Notes: generated by a model from the sequence alone, not told the origin. A DNA stretch of 8,798 bases from Clostridiales bacterium (GCA_019418545.1 DYBQ01000053.1:1-8798), one strand, 5' to 3'; numbered from the stretch's first letter, positions 1 to 6,044 are shown. Translations and numbers: made by a program.

Positions 1-87
1 GTTATATATGGAAACGATAACGGCCGGCCTGCTATATGCAATTCGCCCTGGACAGCTGCCCGCAGGCTGGGGGACATATCGGAATAG
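1..87 (+). CDS. 3' end of an unidentified upstream gene (partial)
   Basis: Frame 1 is open from the first base to a TAG at 85-87 and gives 28 residues ending in TAARRLGDISE. The next gene has its ribosome binding site just after this stop (AGGAGA, 95-100) and its ATG at 108. That spacing is typical of consecutive genes in one operon and supports this frame as the real end of the preceding gene. The fragment is too short to assign. The GRPA...AARRLGDI pattern faintly recalls the C-terminus of MinD/ParA-type ATPases, but this is only an impression. Without the rest of the gene it stays unidentified. Confidence 0.5.
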   Translation, partial: VIYGNDNGRPAICNSPWTAARRLGDISE

Positions 88-107
88 AAAAGGCAGGAGA
101 ACATATC

Positions 108-1970
108 ATGAATTGGGAATGTTTTCAGCTGAAAAATGGAATTCAGCTTGTTACAGGGAAAAATCCTGAAAGTGCAAAGCTTTGTATGGGATTTTATTTT
201 CCAAAGGGCGCCGCAGAAGGGGACAATGACCTTTGTGCGCTGTGGCTGACTTTGATGCTGAACCGGCTTGGGCAAAAACAACAGGCTTGGAGCAGCAGTA
301 TCCACTGGGATTTTGCCGCTATAACTGCCAAAAGTGTGGAATGTCCCGCCTGGCAGCTGGCAGAAAATTTTGCTGCTTGCCTAAATTCCCCTGACTGGAG
401 CGGGGATGAGGTGGAAAAAGCCTGCAGCGAAGCATCGAAAAAAGAGGAAATCCTGACAGACAGACAAAATCCCGATGATTTTGAAAAATATATCTATGAT
501 GAGTATTGGAAGGGAAGCTGCTATAGCCTGCCCCTGCGTGAAAAAATGGAATGGGACGAAGGCTTTTCTGCCGGACAAGTCCAAAAATTTCAGGAACACC
601 TGACAGCCGGCGGCTCATTTCTTTGTGTGATGACCGGTGCTTTTTCAGAAAATGATGTCCGGCGCGTACAGGAAACCCTGTCGGGGCTTTCCTTTTCCAA
701 ACCCAAAAAGAAAACCAAAAAGAGCCTTCCCGAGGAATTTGGAAACCGGAAAAAACGTGCTGAGTGGATTGTTGACACCCAGAAGGAATCTGCACAGGTG
801 GAGATTTCTTTTGATATTCCCAGGGATATCAGGCTTTTGCCAGCTTCTGTTTTTTGCAGCTTTTTGGGCGCAGGCCCGGATGCGTTTTCTCAGGATTTGC
901 AGCTGCGGGTGCTGAATGTGCAAAATCTGCGGTGCAGGCTGGAAAAGCATGAAGCCGGCTCCAGAATGGCCATTTCCTATGAAACTGCGCCGGAAAATCT
1001 GGTGGCTTCCCTTCGGCAGTGCTTTGCTTCCATTTCCTTTTTGAAAAAAGGTATTTCCAAAGAGCAAATGATGGAGCTGATTTCTTTCTGGATGGAGAAG
1101 CGCCAGCAAACATGGAAACAGCCGGAAAGCCTCAACTGGAATATGGGAGTCTATTTCTGCACGGCGCAGGAGGATTTTGAGGCCTATATCAGGCAAAAAC
1201 AGGCTCCGTCAGCAGAAGACATCCAGCAGGCCGCGGGAAAAATTTTCCGTCCCTGCAATTTGAGTGTTGGGGTTGCCTGTCAGCCGGGAAGCATTAAGCG
1301 GAAAAAGCTGCAAAAGGTTTTGCTGGAAGGCAGAATTTTGATGCAGGAAACGGCTGTCCCAGCGTCCAAAGAAGAAAACCGCGAATCCCTGGGAAAGAAA
1401 ATCCTTCATCAGTTTATCCGCAACTGTCAGGAAGAGCTGGATGGTTTCCTTTTTGAAGGGAAAGAAACCGATTTGTCCGCTTATCAGATTTGGAAGCGCT
1501 TCCAGTGCTATGTGCGATACCGCACGAAGAAAGACGCCCACTATTCCTTTTCGAGCGTACAGGAGTTTTTGCTGGGACATGGGTATTCCAAGGACGATGT
1601 GAAAAAACTGAAAAAACGTAAGGACAGGGAAAAGCTGGAAGAAGGATTTCAAAAGCAGGAGCGGCCGGAGGATGATTTGGAGCAGATGGTCCAGTGGTTC
1701 ATGCAGGACACTGCCAGCCGGATTCGCCGGCTTTTGGAGCAGGAAAAGCCTGAACCGGAGCAGGCCGTTTTAGCGGTAAAATGCTGCAACTGGTGTATGC
1801 GCTGGCTGGGCAGAAAAGAGAGGGGAGAAGAGGCTGTGTGCGCGGTGATTGGAGAGCCGGCGGTTTCTCTGGCCCCGCTGCTAAATGGCACTTCTTCCGA
1901 TGGCGAAAACAAAAATTCGTCTGGGGAAAACAAGAATCCAAAAGCGGCAAAAGGGAAATCCGGCAAATAA
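108..1970 (+). CDS. M16 (insulinase-like) family protein lacking the zinc motif, with C-terminal extension
   Basis: A 620-residue protein. Residues 8-41 (LKNGIQLV...FYFPKGAAEGDND) match the first strands of M16 peptidases, where 'LxNGLxVV...vxxGsxxE' precedes HxxEH. Here the motif position (about 43-56, CALWLTLMLNRLGQ) has no His or Glu ligand pair. The downstream M16 pattern remains: a helix ending KKEEILTDRQNPDD (111-124), then the pre-strand region to about 195. A second M16-like domain covers about 218-390, with FLGAGPDAFSQDLQLR (252-267) at the usual 'LGGGxSSxLxxxLR' site. Catalysis is therefore unlikely; a partner or scaffold role, as for the non-catalytic half of M16 heterodimers, is inference. 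Residues about 410-592 are charged and mostly helical, with no domain I recognise; the tail (593-620) is low-complexity. A further in-frame ATG at 36 overlaps the upstream reading frame; I chose 108 because AGGAGA lies 7 bases before it. Lysine codons are mostly AAA, unlike nagB. Confidence 0.72.
   Translation: MNWECFQLKNGIQLVTGKNPESAKLCMGFYFPKGAAEGDNDLCALWLTLMLNRLGQKQQAWSSSIHWDFAAITAKSVECPAWQLAENFAACLNSPDWSGDEVEKACSEASKKEEILTDRQNPDDFEKYIYDEYWKGSCYSLPLREKMEWDEGFSAGQVQKFQEHLTAGGSFLCVMTGAFSENDVRRVQETLSGLSFSKPKKKTKKSLPEEFGNRKKRAEWIVDTQKESAQVEISFDIPRDIRLLPASVFCSFLGAGPDAFSQDLQLRVLNVQNLRCRLEKHEAGSRMAISYETAPENLVASLRQCFASISFLKKGISKEQMMELISFWMEKRQQTWKQPESLNWNMGVYFCTAQEDFEAYIRQKQAPSAEDIQQAAGKIFRPCNLSVGVACQPGSIKRKKLQKVLLEGRILMQETAVPASKEENRESLGKKILHQFIRNCQEELDGFLFEGKETDLSAYQIWKRFQCYVRYRTKKDAHYSFSSVQEFLLGHGYSKDDVKKLKKRKDREKLEEGFQKQERPEDDLEQMVQWFMQDTASRIRRLLEQEKPEPEQAVLAVKCCNWCMRWLGRKERGEEAVCAVIGEPAVSLAPLLNGTSSDGENKNSSGENKNPKAAKGKSGK
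1902..1937 (+). repeat. Short imperfect tandem repeat in the 3' end of the M16-like gene
   Basis: Two 15-base units, 1902-1916 and 1923-1937, match at 13 of 15 positions with a 21-base (7-codon) period. They encode GENKN twice, giving the low-complexity tail GENKNSSGENKNPK. The unit is in frame, so copy number could vary without breaking the protein. Confidence 0.6.
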
Positions 1971-2024
1971 ACGTTTTTTTAATAGCCATGGAGGAATGAG
2001 TTTGAGAATCCCGCCGGATGTTTT

Positions 2025-2053
2025 TTGACACCGGTTGATTAATATTAAAAATA
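2025..2053 (+). promoter_or_regulatory. Possible weak promoter for nagB
   Basis: TTGACA at 2025-2030 is a perfect -35 box. The best-placed -10 at 17-base spacing is only AAAATA (2048-2053). TATTAA at 2052-2057 is closer to consensus but 21 bases away. Transcription would start next to the ribosome binding site, giving a very short leader. nagB may also be reached by readthrough from the gene before it, as I see no convincing terminator in 1971-2024, only a T run at 1974-1980 without a stem. Confidence 0.3.
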
Positions 2054-2075
2054 TTAAAAAAGAGGAGAATGCATC

Positions 2076-2843
2076 ATGAGAATTTTGTACGCTGCTGATT
2101 ACAATGATTTGAGCCGCAAGGCCGCCAATATTATTGGCGCACAGGTGATTTTGAAGCCGGATTGTGTGCTGGGTTTGGCAACCGGTTCCAGCCCGCTGGG
2201 AACCTATAAGTGCCTGATTGAAGGCTATCAGAAGGGCGATTTGGACTTTTCCCGCTGCAGCGCAGCTAACCTTGACGAATATTGCGGCCTGACCAAGGAC
2301 AACGACCAGAGCTATGCTTATTTTATGTATGAAAACCTGTTTAAGCATATCAATATCGACATGGCCAACACCAACATCCCCGACGGCACCAATCCTGATG
2401 CGGAAGCCGAGTGCAAGCGTTATGATGCTGCTGTAGCAGCTTTGGGCGGCGTGGACATCCAGCTGCTGGGCATTGGACATAATGGCCACATTGGTTTTAA
2501 TGAGCCTGCTGACGCTTTTGCAAAGGGCACCCACTGTGTTGCCCTGACCCAGCGTACCATTGACGCCAACACCCGTTTCTTTGCACGCCGGGAAGATGTG
2601 CCTACCCACGCTTATACCATGGGCATTAAGACCATTATGAGCGCAAAGAAAATTTTGCTGATTGCTTCCGGCGCTGAAAAGGCTCCCATCATCTATGAGA
2701 TGGCAGCTGGCCCCATTGTGCCCGGCGTACCCGCTTCCATTTTGCAGCTGCACAATGATGTTACGGTTGTGGCAGACGCAGAGGCTTTGAGCATCCTGCT
2801 GGAAAAAGCACCTGAGCTGGTAGAAGGCGCTCCCAAGGCATAA
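2076..2843 (+). CDS. nagB: Glucosamine-6-phosphate deaminase
   Basis: Converts glucosamine-6-phosphate to fructose-6-phosphate plus ammonia in the cytoplasm, the last step of amino-sugar catabolism. The 255 residues span the whole family. Visible motifs are the phosphate-binding loop ATGSSP (35-40), NLDEY (65-69) with catalytic Asp67 (Asp72 in E. coli), and GIGHNGHIGFNEP (132-144) with His138 and Glu143 (His143 and Glu148 in E. coli). Residue 136 is Asn where E. coli has Asp141; this Asn variant is common in Firmicutes enzymes. SGAEKAP (198-204) is the conserved region carrying the lid-proximal lysine. The length is nearer the short Bacillus type than the E. coli hexamer. The ATG follows AGAGGAG (2061-2067). 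Lysine is mostly AAG, which suggests high expression. There is no nagA or NagR-type regulator beside it, so it is a stand-alone unit ending at a strong terminator. Confidence 0.96.
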   Translation: MRILYAADYNDLSRKAANIIGAQVILKPDCVLGLATGSSPLGTYKCLIEGYQKGDLDFSRCSAANLDEYCGLTKDNDQSYAYFMYENLFKHINIDMANTNIPDGTNPDAEAECKRYDAAVAALGGVDIQLLGIGHNGHIGFNEPADAFAKGTHCVALTQRTIDANTRFFARREDVPTHAYTMGIKTIMSAKKILLIASGAEKAPIIYEMAAGPIVPGVPASILQLHNDVTVVADAEALSILLEKAPELVEGAPKA

Positions 2844-2875
2844 AGAGTAATCGTACAAAAAATCATACAAAAGAA

Positions 2876-2905
2876 GGGCTCTCCATTTTTGGAGGGCCCT
2901 TTTTT
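2876..2905 (+). terminator. nagB: Rho-independent terminator of nagB, probably bidirectional
   Basis: GGGCTCTCC (2876-2884) pairs with GGAGGGCCC (2891-2899), with one G-U pair and a 6-base loop, followed by a run of T to 2905. Read from the minus strand, the same stem is followed by TTCTTTTG, so it could also end the convergent minus-strand gene whose stop lies about 60 bases away. Confidence 0.9.
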
Positions 2906-2915
2906 CATGTAGAGT

Positions 2916-2937
2916 ATGATTGATAATCGATAATCAT
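2916..2937. repeat. Small AT-rich palindrome with a GATAATC direct duplication
   Basis: ATGATT (2916-2921) and AATCAT (2932-2937) form an inverted repeat around two adjacent copies of GATAATC (2922-2935). It lies between convergent genes, past the nagB terminator, with no evident function. Confidence 0.35.
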
Positions 2938-2963
2938 GGTGAGGGATGGATGGGGGATGTGGG

Positions 2964-3107
2964 TTAGGACAACAGGGTGGGGTTTTGCAGGTAGATATAG
3001 GCGCACACCCCAACGGCGGCAAAAAGGACTCCTGATAGAATTAAAGCCACTGTGCAGCGCCGGATGAGCTTTTCTCTTTGTCTGCGCCTGCTGTTTTCGG
3101 TCAACAT
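2964..3107 (-). CDS. Small single-span membrane protein, 47 residues
   Basis: A 47-residue protein starting MLTENSRRRQ. The first 17 residues are strongly basic (RRRQREKLIRR). A hydrophobic stretch at about 18-40 (ALILSGVLFAAVGVCAYIYL) follows, with a short tail to TLLS. By the positive-inside rule the N-terminus is cytoplasmic and the protein has one membrane span. A longer reading with an upstream start at 3164 is open. I chose the ATG at 3105-3107 because AAAGGAGG (complement of 3117-3124) lies 9 bases before it. The gene runs the same way as the HD gene upstream of it, but a hairpin between them and an extended -10 suggest separate transcription. I do not recognise a family. The good start site and clear topology make it likely to be real. 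Confidence 0.6.
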   Translation of the reverse strand: MLTENSRRRQREKLIRRCTVALILSGVLFAAVGVCAYIYLQNPTLLS

Positions 3108-3132
3108 TTGGCAGCGCCTCCTTTCAGAGGCA

Positions 3133-3138
3133 ATTGTA
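3133..3138 (-). promoter_or_regulatory. Probable extended -10 promoter of the small membrane protein gene
   Basis: On the minus strand the sequence reads TGGTACAAT, an extended -10 (TGnTAnAAT form). The core hexamer TACAAT is the complement of 3133-3138. No good -35 is visible 17 bases upstream, as expected for extended -10 promoters. The start site would fall just before the AAAGGAGG ribosome binding site. Confidence 0.4.
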
Positions 3139-3165
3139 CCAGACGGATTTGACCGGATTATCACA

Positions 3166-3186
3166 AAATTCTTACGTTTCCGTAAG
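3166..3186 (-). terminator. Small hairpin after the HD-domain gene
   Basis: Directly after the TGA of the HD gene the minus strand reads CTTACG-GAAA-CGTAAG, a perfect 6-bp stem (3171-3186) with a GNRA-type tetraloop, then AATTTTGTG. The T run is short, so this may be a weak terminator or a 3'-end stabilising hairpin. Confidence 0.5.
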
Positions 3187-3768
3187 TCACCGCGTTTGGG
3201 ATGTTCCCTGTTCCCGCAAATAGGTGGCTTCCAAATCGGCCATGTGCAGCTTTACAGCCAGCGGATACCGCTCATAAGCCCGGCTGATGCTCATGCTCCC
3301 GCCCCGGGCCGCTTCGTCAAAGCCACCCATGTGCCACCGGATGGCCACCGCTTCGGCAGGCTTGAGCCGCATGAACCGCTCGATTAGATAGACGGATTTT
3401 TCGCCGTGGCCATAGGGAAAAGCATCCTCGATGATATAAAAGGGCTTTTTCTCCCATTGCCCGGTTTCCTCGTTTTTCACATTCCGGGTGGAAACCTTGT
3501 AAAACTGGGCTTTGCACACATCGTGCAGAAGGCCGCAGATAGCAAAGCTCTCTTCGCTGTCCCCTTCTTCAAAATACCGCTCCCGCATCACCTGATATAC
3601 GTTCAGGCTGTGCATAACCAGCCCGCCTTCACAGGCGCAATGATATTTGGCACTGGCCGGCGCCGTGAAAAAGTCCCGCTGGCCCAGCCAGGAGAGGAGT
3701 TCTTCGCTCCCGGCACGGTGGATATGCTGTTTGTAGGTTTCGTGAAATTTTTCCTGCCATTCAATCAT
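3187..3768 (-). CDS. HD-domain phosphohydrolase, YhaM-like HD core
   Basis: A 193-residue predicted cytoplasmic metal-dependent phosphohydrolase. In order it shows HCACEGGLVMHSLNV (His43, His53), LLHDVCK (His82-Asp83 with Lys86), GHGEKS (His121), WHM (His146) and LHMADLEAT (His175, Asp178). This H...HD...H...H...D layout fits a catalytic HD metal site and resembles the HD part of YhaM-type 3'-5' exoribonucleases ('EGGLxxHS', 'LLHDxxK', 'HxxDxxDA'). The OB-fold nucleic-acid-binding domain of YhaM is absent, so the substrate (nucleotide, RNA end or other) is open. The start is the ATG at 3766-3768, 9 bases after AAAGGAG (complement of 3778-3784). An in-frame TTG at 3777 directly abuts that site and is unlikely to be used. 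It is divergent from the GntR-ABC operon and has its own promoter. Confidence 0.82.
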   Translation of the reverse strand: MIEWQEKFHETYKQHIHRAGSEELLSWLGQRDFFTAPASAKYHCACEGGLVMHSLNVYQVMRERYFEEGDSEESFAICGLLHDVCKAQFYKVSTRNVKNEETGQWEKKPFYIIEDAFPYGHGEKSVYLIERFMRLKPAEAVAIRWHMGGFDEAARGGSMSISRAYERYPLAVKLHMADLEATYLREQGTSQTR

Positions 3769-3796
3769 TCCAAACAACTCCTTTCATGTTGGAATC

Positions 3797-3826
3797 ATTA
3801 TAGCACAACCAAACGGGGGCAATCAA
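3797..3826 (-). promoter_or_regulatory. Promoter of the HD-domain gene
   Basis: On the minus strand TTGATT (complement of 3821-3826) is followed after 18 bases by TATAAT (complement of 3797-3802). The -10 is preceded by TG in the extended form TGCTATAAT. It lies 28 bases upstream of the chosen ATG and fits a sigma-A promoter well. Confidence 0.8.
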
Positions 3827-3877
3827 TTTTGCCGGGTAAACCTTTTAAAAAAACGGGATGAAAAACACAGGCGGCTC

Positions 3878-3906
3878 TTGACAAACCGGAAAAAGAATTG
3901 TATGAT
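3878..3906 (+). promoter_or_regulatory. Promoter of the GntR-ABC transporter operon
   Basis: TTGACA (3878-3883), a spacer of exactly 17 bases, and TATGAT (3901-3906), one mismatch from the -10 consensus. This is one of the strongest promoters in the window. The inverted repeat at 3905-3936 begins inside the -10, so a bound repressor would block it. Confidence 0.88.
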
Positions 3907-3936
3907 TGTATCAGATGAATAATACACTGATACAAT
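3905..3936. promoter_or_regulatory. Perfect 10-bp inverted repeat, likely operator of the GntR regulator
   Basis: ATTGTATCAG (3905-3914) and CTGATACAAT (3927-3936) are exact reverse complements separated by 12 bases. The element overlaps the -10 and the expected transcription start and ends 20 bases before the TTG of the regulator gene. YtrA-type GntR proteins are known to repress their own operons through long palindromes at the promoter, so autorepression is the natural reading. The site has not been compared with a motif collection. Confidence 0.75.
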
Positions 3937-3956
3937 AACGGAAAGGAGGAAGCACT

Positions 3957-4322
3957 TTGGGTTGGATGTTTCTGACAGACCGTCCCATTTATGCCCAGCT
4001 GATGGAGCAGATTAAACGGCGCATTATTTCCGGGGTGTATGCGCCGGGGGAAAAAATGCCTTCTGTCCGGGAACTGGCGGCCGAGGCTGCGGTGAACCCC
4101 AACACCATGCAGCGGGCTTTTGCTCAGCTGGAGCAGGAAGGGCTGCTGTATACCCAGCGTACCAGCGGAAGGTTTGTGACAGAAGATGAGGAGCGGATTC
4201 AAAAGATGAAGCAGGATTTGGCAAAAGAGATGATAGCAGACTTTTTGGAAAATATGGAGCAGCTGGGATATAGCCGCCCGCAGGCACTAAAGCTGATGGA
4301 AAAGGAGTGTGAGGAGATATGA
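3957..4322 (+). CDS. GntR-family transcriptional regulator, YtrA subfamily
   Basis: A 121-residue DNA-binding repressor. Residues about 10-77 are a GntR winged helix: PIYAQLMEQIKRRIISG (10-26), the PGEKMPSVRELA core (30-41), recognition helix NPNTMQRAFAQLEQEGL (47-63) and wing TQRTSGRFV (66-74). Only about 45 helical residues follow instead of a large ligand domain. This short C-terminus, and linkage to an ABC transporter, define the YtrA group. The start is a TTG (3957-3959) 7 bases after AGGAGG (3944-3949); the first in-frame ATG (3966) is too far from that site. The stop overlaps the ATG of the ABC gene (ATGA), indicating translational coupling. It probably represses its own operon through the adjacent palindrome. 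The inducer is unknown; in related systems it is often a cell-wall-active antibiotic, which is only an analogy here. Confidence 0.93.
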   Translation: MGWMFLTDRPIYAQLMEQIKRRIISGVYAPGEKMPSVRELAAEAAVNPNTMQRAFAQLEQEGLLYTQRTSGRFVTEDEERIQKMKQDLAKEMIADFLENMEQLGYSRPQALKLMEKECEEI

Positions 4323-5017
4323 GTGCGATTTTGGAATGCAGAGGCCTTATTAAACAGTTTGGCTATCGGCAGGCACTGAAGGGAATTAACCTGGCTGTGC
4401 AGCCGGGGCGGATTGTGGGGCTTTTGGGCCCTAACGGCAGCGGGAAAAGTACGCTGATTAAGCTGGCAAACGGGCTTTTGAGCCCAACCGCCGGGGAGAT
4501 TTTGATTGATGGGAAGGCCCCGGGAGAGGAGAGCCGGAAAATCGTTTCCTATTTGCCGGACAAAAACTATTTAAACGACTGGATGCGGGTGGAACAGCTG
4601 GTGAAGTTTTTCCACGATTTTTATGAGGATTTTGATACCCATACCGCCATGGATATGATGGCCCGGCTGGGCATTAACATGAAGGACCGGCTGAAAAGCC
4701 TCTCCAAAGGCACCAAGGAAAAGGTGCAGCTGATTCTGGTGATGAGCCGGAAGGCAAAACTCTACTTATTGGATGAGCCGATTGGCGGCGTGGACCCGGC
4801 TGCCCGGGACTATATCCTGCATACCATTATCAGTAATTATAATGAGAATGCATCGGTGGTGATTTCCACCCATTTAATCAGCGATGTAGAATCGGTGCTG
4901 GATGATGTGATTTTTATTTCACAGGGGGAAATTGTGCTCACTTCCTCAGTGGATGAGATTCGGGAGCAAAGGGACCAGTCGGTGGATGGCCTGTTCCGGG
5001 AGGTGTTCAAATGCTGA
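4319..5017 (+). CDS. ABC transporter ATP-binding protein
   Basis: A 232-residue ATPase that would power the permease encoded next. Walker A is GPNGSGKST (37-45), the signature region LSKGT (128-132), Walker B LYLLDEP (148-154), the D-loop GGVDP (156-160) and the switch histidine His185 (STH). The signature differs from canonical LSGGQ. The Q-loop position carries YLPD (78-81) rather than a clear Gln. Both features are seen in the YtrB-like branch linked to GntR regulators. Its start overlaps the stop of the regulator and its end overlaps the permease start by 7 bases, so the three genes form one tightly coupled unit. With a single permease gene the complex is probably two ATPases plus two permease subunits. 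Whether it exports a drug or peptide or acts in envelope stress cannot be read from sequence. Confidence 0.93.
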   Translation: MSAILECRGLIKQFGYRQALKGINLAVQPGRIVGLLGPNGSGKSTLIKLANGLLSPTAGEILIDGKAPGEESRKIVSYLPDKNYLNDWMRVEQLVKFFHDFYEDFDTHTAMDMMARLGINMKDRLKSLSKGTKEKVQLILVMSRKAKLYLLDEPIGGVDPAARDYILHTIISNYNENASVVISTHLISDVESVLDDVIFISQGEIVLTSSVDEIREQRDQSVDGLFREVFKC

Positions 5018-5832
5018 GAAAACTGATTCGCTATGAATTTTTGGCAACAGGAAGGATTTTTTTGCCTCTCTATGGCGCTTTTCTGGTAATGTCCTTTATT
5101 TTGCGCGGCTTTATGGAAATGCAGAGTGCATGGCGGATTGAAATGGAAGGTGTGATGAACCTTTTGGCCGTGATTCCCATTACCCTGTATGTATGCCTGT
5201 TTATCGCAACGGTAGTGGGCTCTGTACTGGTGGCCATCCAAAGGTTTTATAAAAACCTCATGTCTGAAGAGGGCTATTTGATGTTTACCCTTCCTGTAAA
5301 ACCCCGGCAGCTGGTGCTGAGCAAGCTGTTTGCCGCCATGGTGTGGAGTATTGCCAGCGCGGTGGTTTGTATCGTTTCCATTATGATTCTGGCGTTTACC
5401 CCCGAGACGTTTGAGGCTATCGGCCATGCCTGGAATGAATTGGTACAGGCGTTCTATCTGCAGGGCTTTTCCCTTAACTTCCTGATTGTGCTGGAGGTAA
5501 TTTTGACAATTCTGGCAGAGCTTGCTTATTTGTATATGAGCATCTATGCAGCCGTAGCCGCCACCAACTTTGTAAACCGCCATCGGGTGTGGATGGGAAT
5601 TGGCGCATATATCATTATCAATACGGTAACGCAGATTCTCAGCACCCTGCTGACCATTGGGCAGTGGATGGTGTTTGAGGGAAATGTTATGGGGCTTTTT
5701 GTGACCGAACAGGTGCAGGAAGGCTATATCCATGGCCTGCTGTGGCAGTCCATCATCATGTCTCTGGTCCTCTCAGCAGCACTGTTTTTCGGTACCAATT
5801 GGGTTTTGAAGAAAAAGCTGAACCTTAGCTGA
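5011..5832 (+). CDS. ABC transporter permease
   Basis: A 273-residue integral membrane protein with about six membrane spans, near residues 16-33, 53-77, 103-129, 155-183, 193-215 and 244-264. The cytoplasmic loop after span 2 carries RFYKNLMSEEGYLMFTLPV (78-96). This is a recognisable motif of Firmicutes ABC-2-like permeases paired with GntR-regulated ATPases and is probably the coupling region. The C-terminus is basic (LKKKL), consistent with a cytoplasmic end. The ATG follows GGGAGGT (4998-5004) inside the upstream gene, and the 7-base overlap indicates coupled translation. The operon ends here, with a strong terminator 29 bases after the stop. The transported substrate cannot be assigned. 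Confidence 0.88.
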   Translation: MLRKLIRYEFLATGRIFLPLYGAFLVMSFILRGFMEMQSAWRIEMEGVMNLLAVIPITLYVCLFIATVVGSVLVAIQRFYKNLMSEEGYLMFTLPVKPRQLVLSKLFAAMVWSIASAVVCIVSIMILAFTPETFEAIGHAWNELVQAFYLQGFSLNFLIVLEVILTILAELAYLYMSIYAAVAATNFVNRHRVWMGIGAYIIINTVTQILSTLLTIGQWMVFEGNVMGLFVTEQVQEGYIHGLLWQSIIMSLVLSAALFFGTNWVLKKKLNLS

Positions 5833-5860
5833 TGGATTGAGAAACCGATTTCCATATGGG

Positions 5861-5903
5861 CGGCAGAGCGGGGAATGTTCTCCTCGTTCTGCCGTTCTTT
5901 TTT
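5861..5903 (+). terminator. Strong Rho-independent terminator of the GntR-ABC operon
   Basis: A 14-bp stem (5861-5874 with 5881-5894, two G-U pairs) with a 6-base loop is followed by TTCTTTTTT (5895-5903). It separates the transporter operon from the decarboxylase unit. Confidence 0.92.
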
Positions 5904-5957
5904 GTGGGAAAATGGTTAATTGATAAAAAAATTTTTCGCAGCAGGGTGAGCAAAAAA

Positions 5958-6044
5958 GCCCAATTTCCGGCCTTTGCCAAAATTTGCAGAAAAGAAAGAC
6001 ATAAACTGTTCAATCTTTCTTCAAAAAAGCAATTGAAATTGGGC
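5958..6044. repeat. Nested inverted repeats upstream of and overlapping the oadG -35 box
   Basis: Outer arms GCCCAATTTC (5958-5967) and GAAATTGGGC (6035-6044) are exact 10-base reverse complements. Inner arms AAGAAAGA (5992-5999) and TCTTTCTT (6014-6021) are exact 8-base reverse complements, with further partial matches between (TTGC 5984-5987, GCAA 6029-6032). The right outer arm covers most of the -35 box TTGAAA at 6033-6038. The region 5904-6032 holds no gene I can support. These repeats are its only clear structure; they could be a regulator site pair, a DNA cruciform or a relic. Confidence 0.55.

Noticed and set aside
36..107. Extra 24 residues from an upstream ATG of the M16-like gene
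   Set aside because: This stretch overlaps the likely tail of the previous gene and has no good ribosome binding site, whereas ATG 108 has AGGAGA at 7 bases.
2481..2486. Asn136 in NagB where E. coli has catalytic Asp141, as possible loss of function
   Set aside because: The Asn form of this motif is common in Firmicutes NagB enzymes, and all other active-site residues are present.
1881..2870. 329-codon open frame on the minus strand opposite nagB
   Set aside because: A shadow of nagB codon usage; it runs through the nagB terminator and the end of the M16-like gene, with no motif.
3769..3777. TTG start three codons upstream in the HD-domain gene
   Set aside because: It directly abuts AAAGGAG, leaving no spacer; the ATG at 3768 has the ideal 9 bases.
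4837..5733. 298-codon open frame on the minus strand opposite the ATPase and permease
   Set aside because: Antisense to two well-supported overlapping genes; composition rich in His and Gln, no domain.
5904..6032. Possible second promoter or small RNA upstream of the decarboxylase promoter
   Set aside because: The AT-rich stretch gives only weak -35/-10 pairs and no terminator-like hairpin that would define a transcript.
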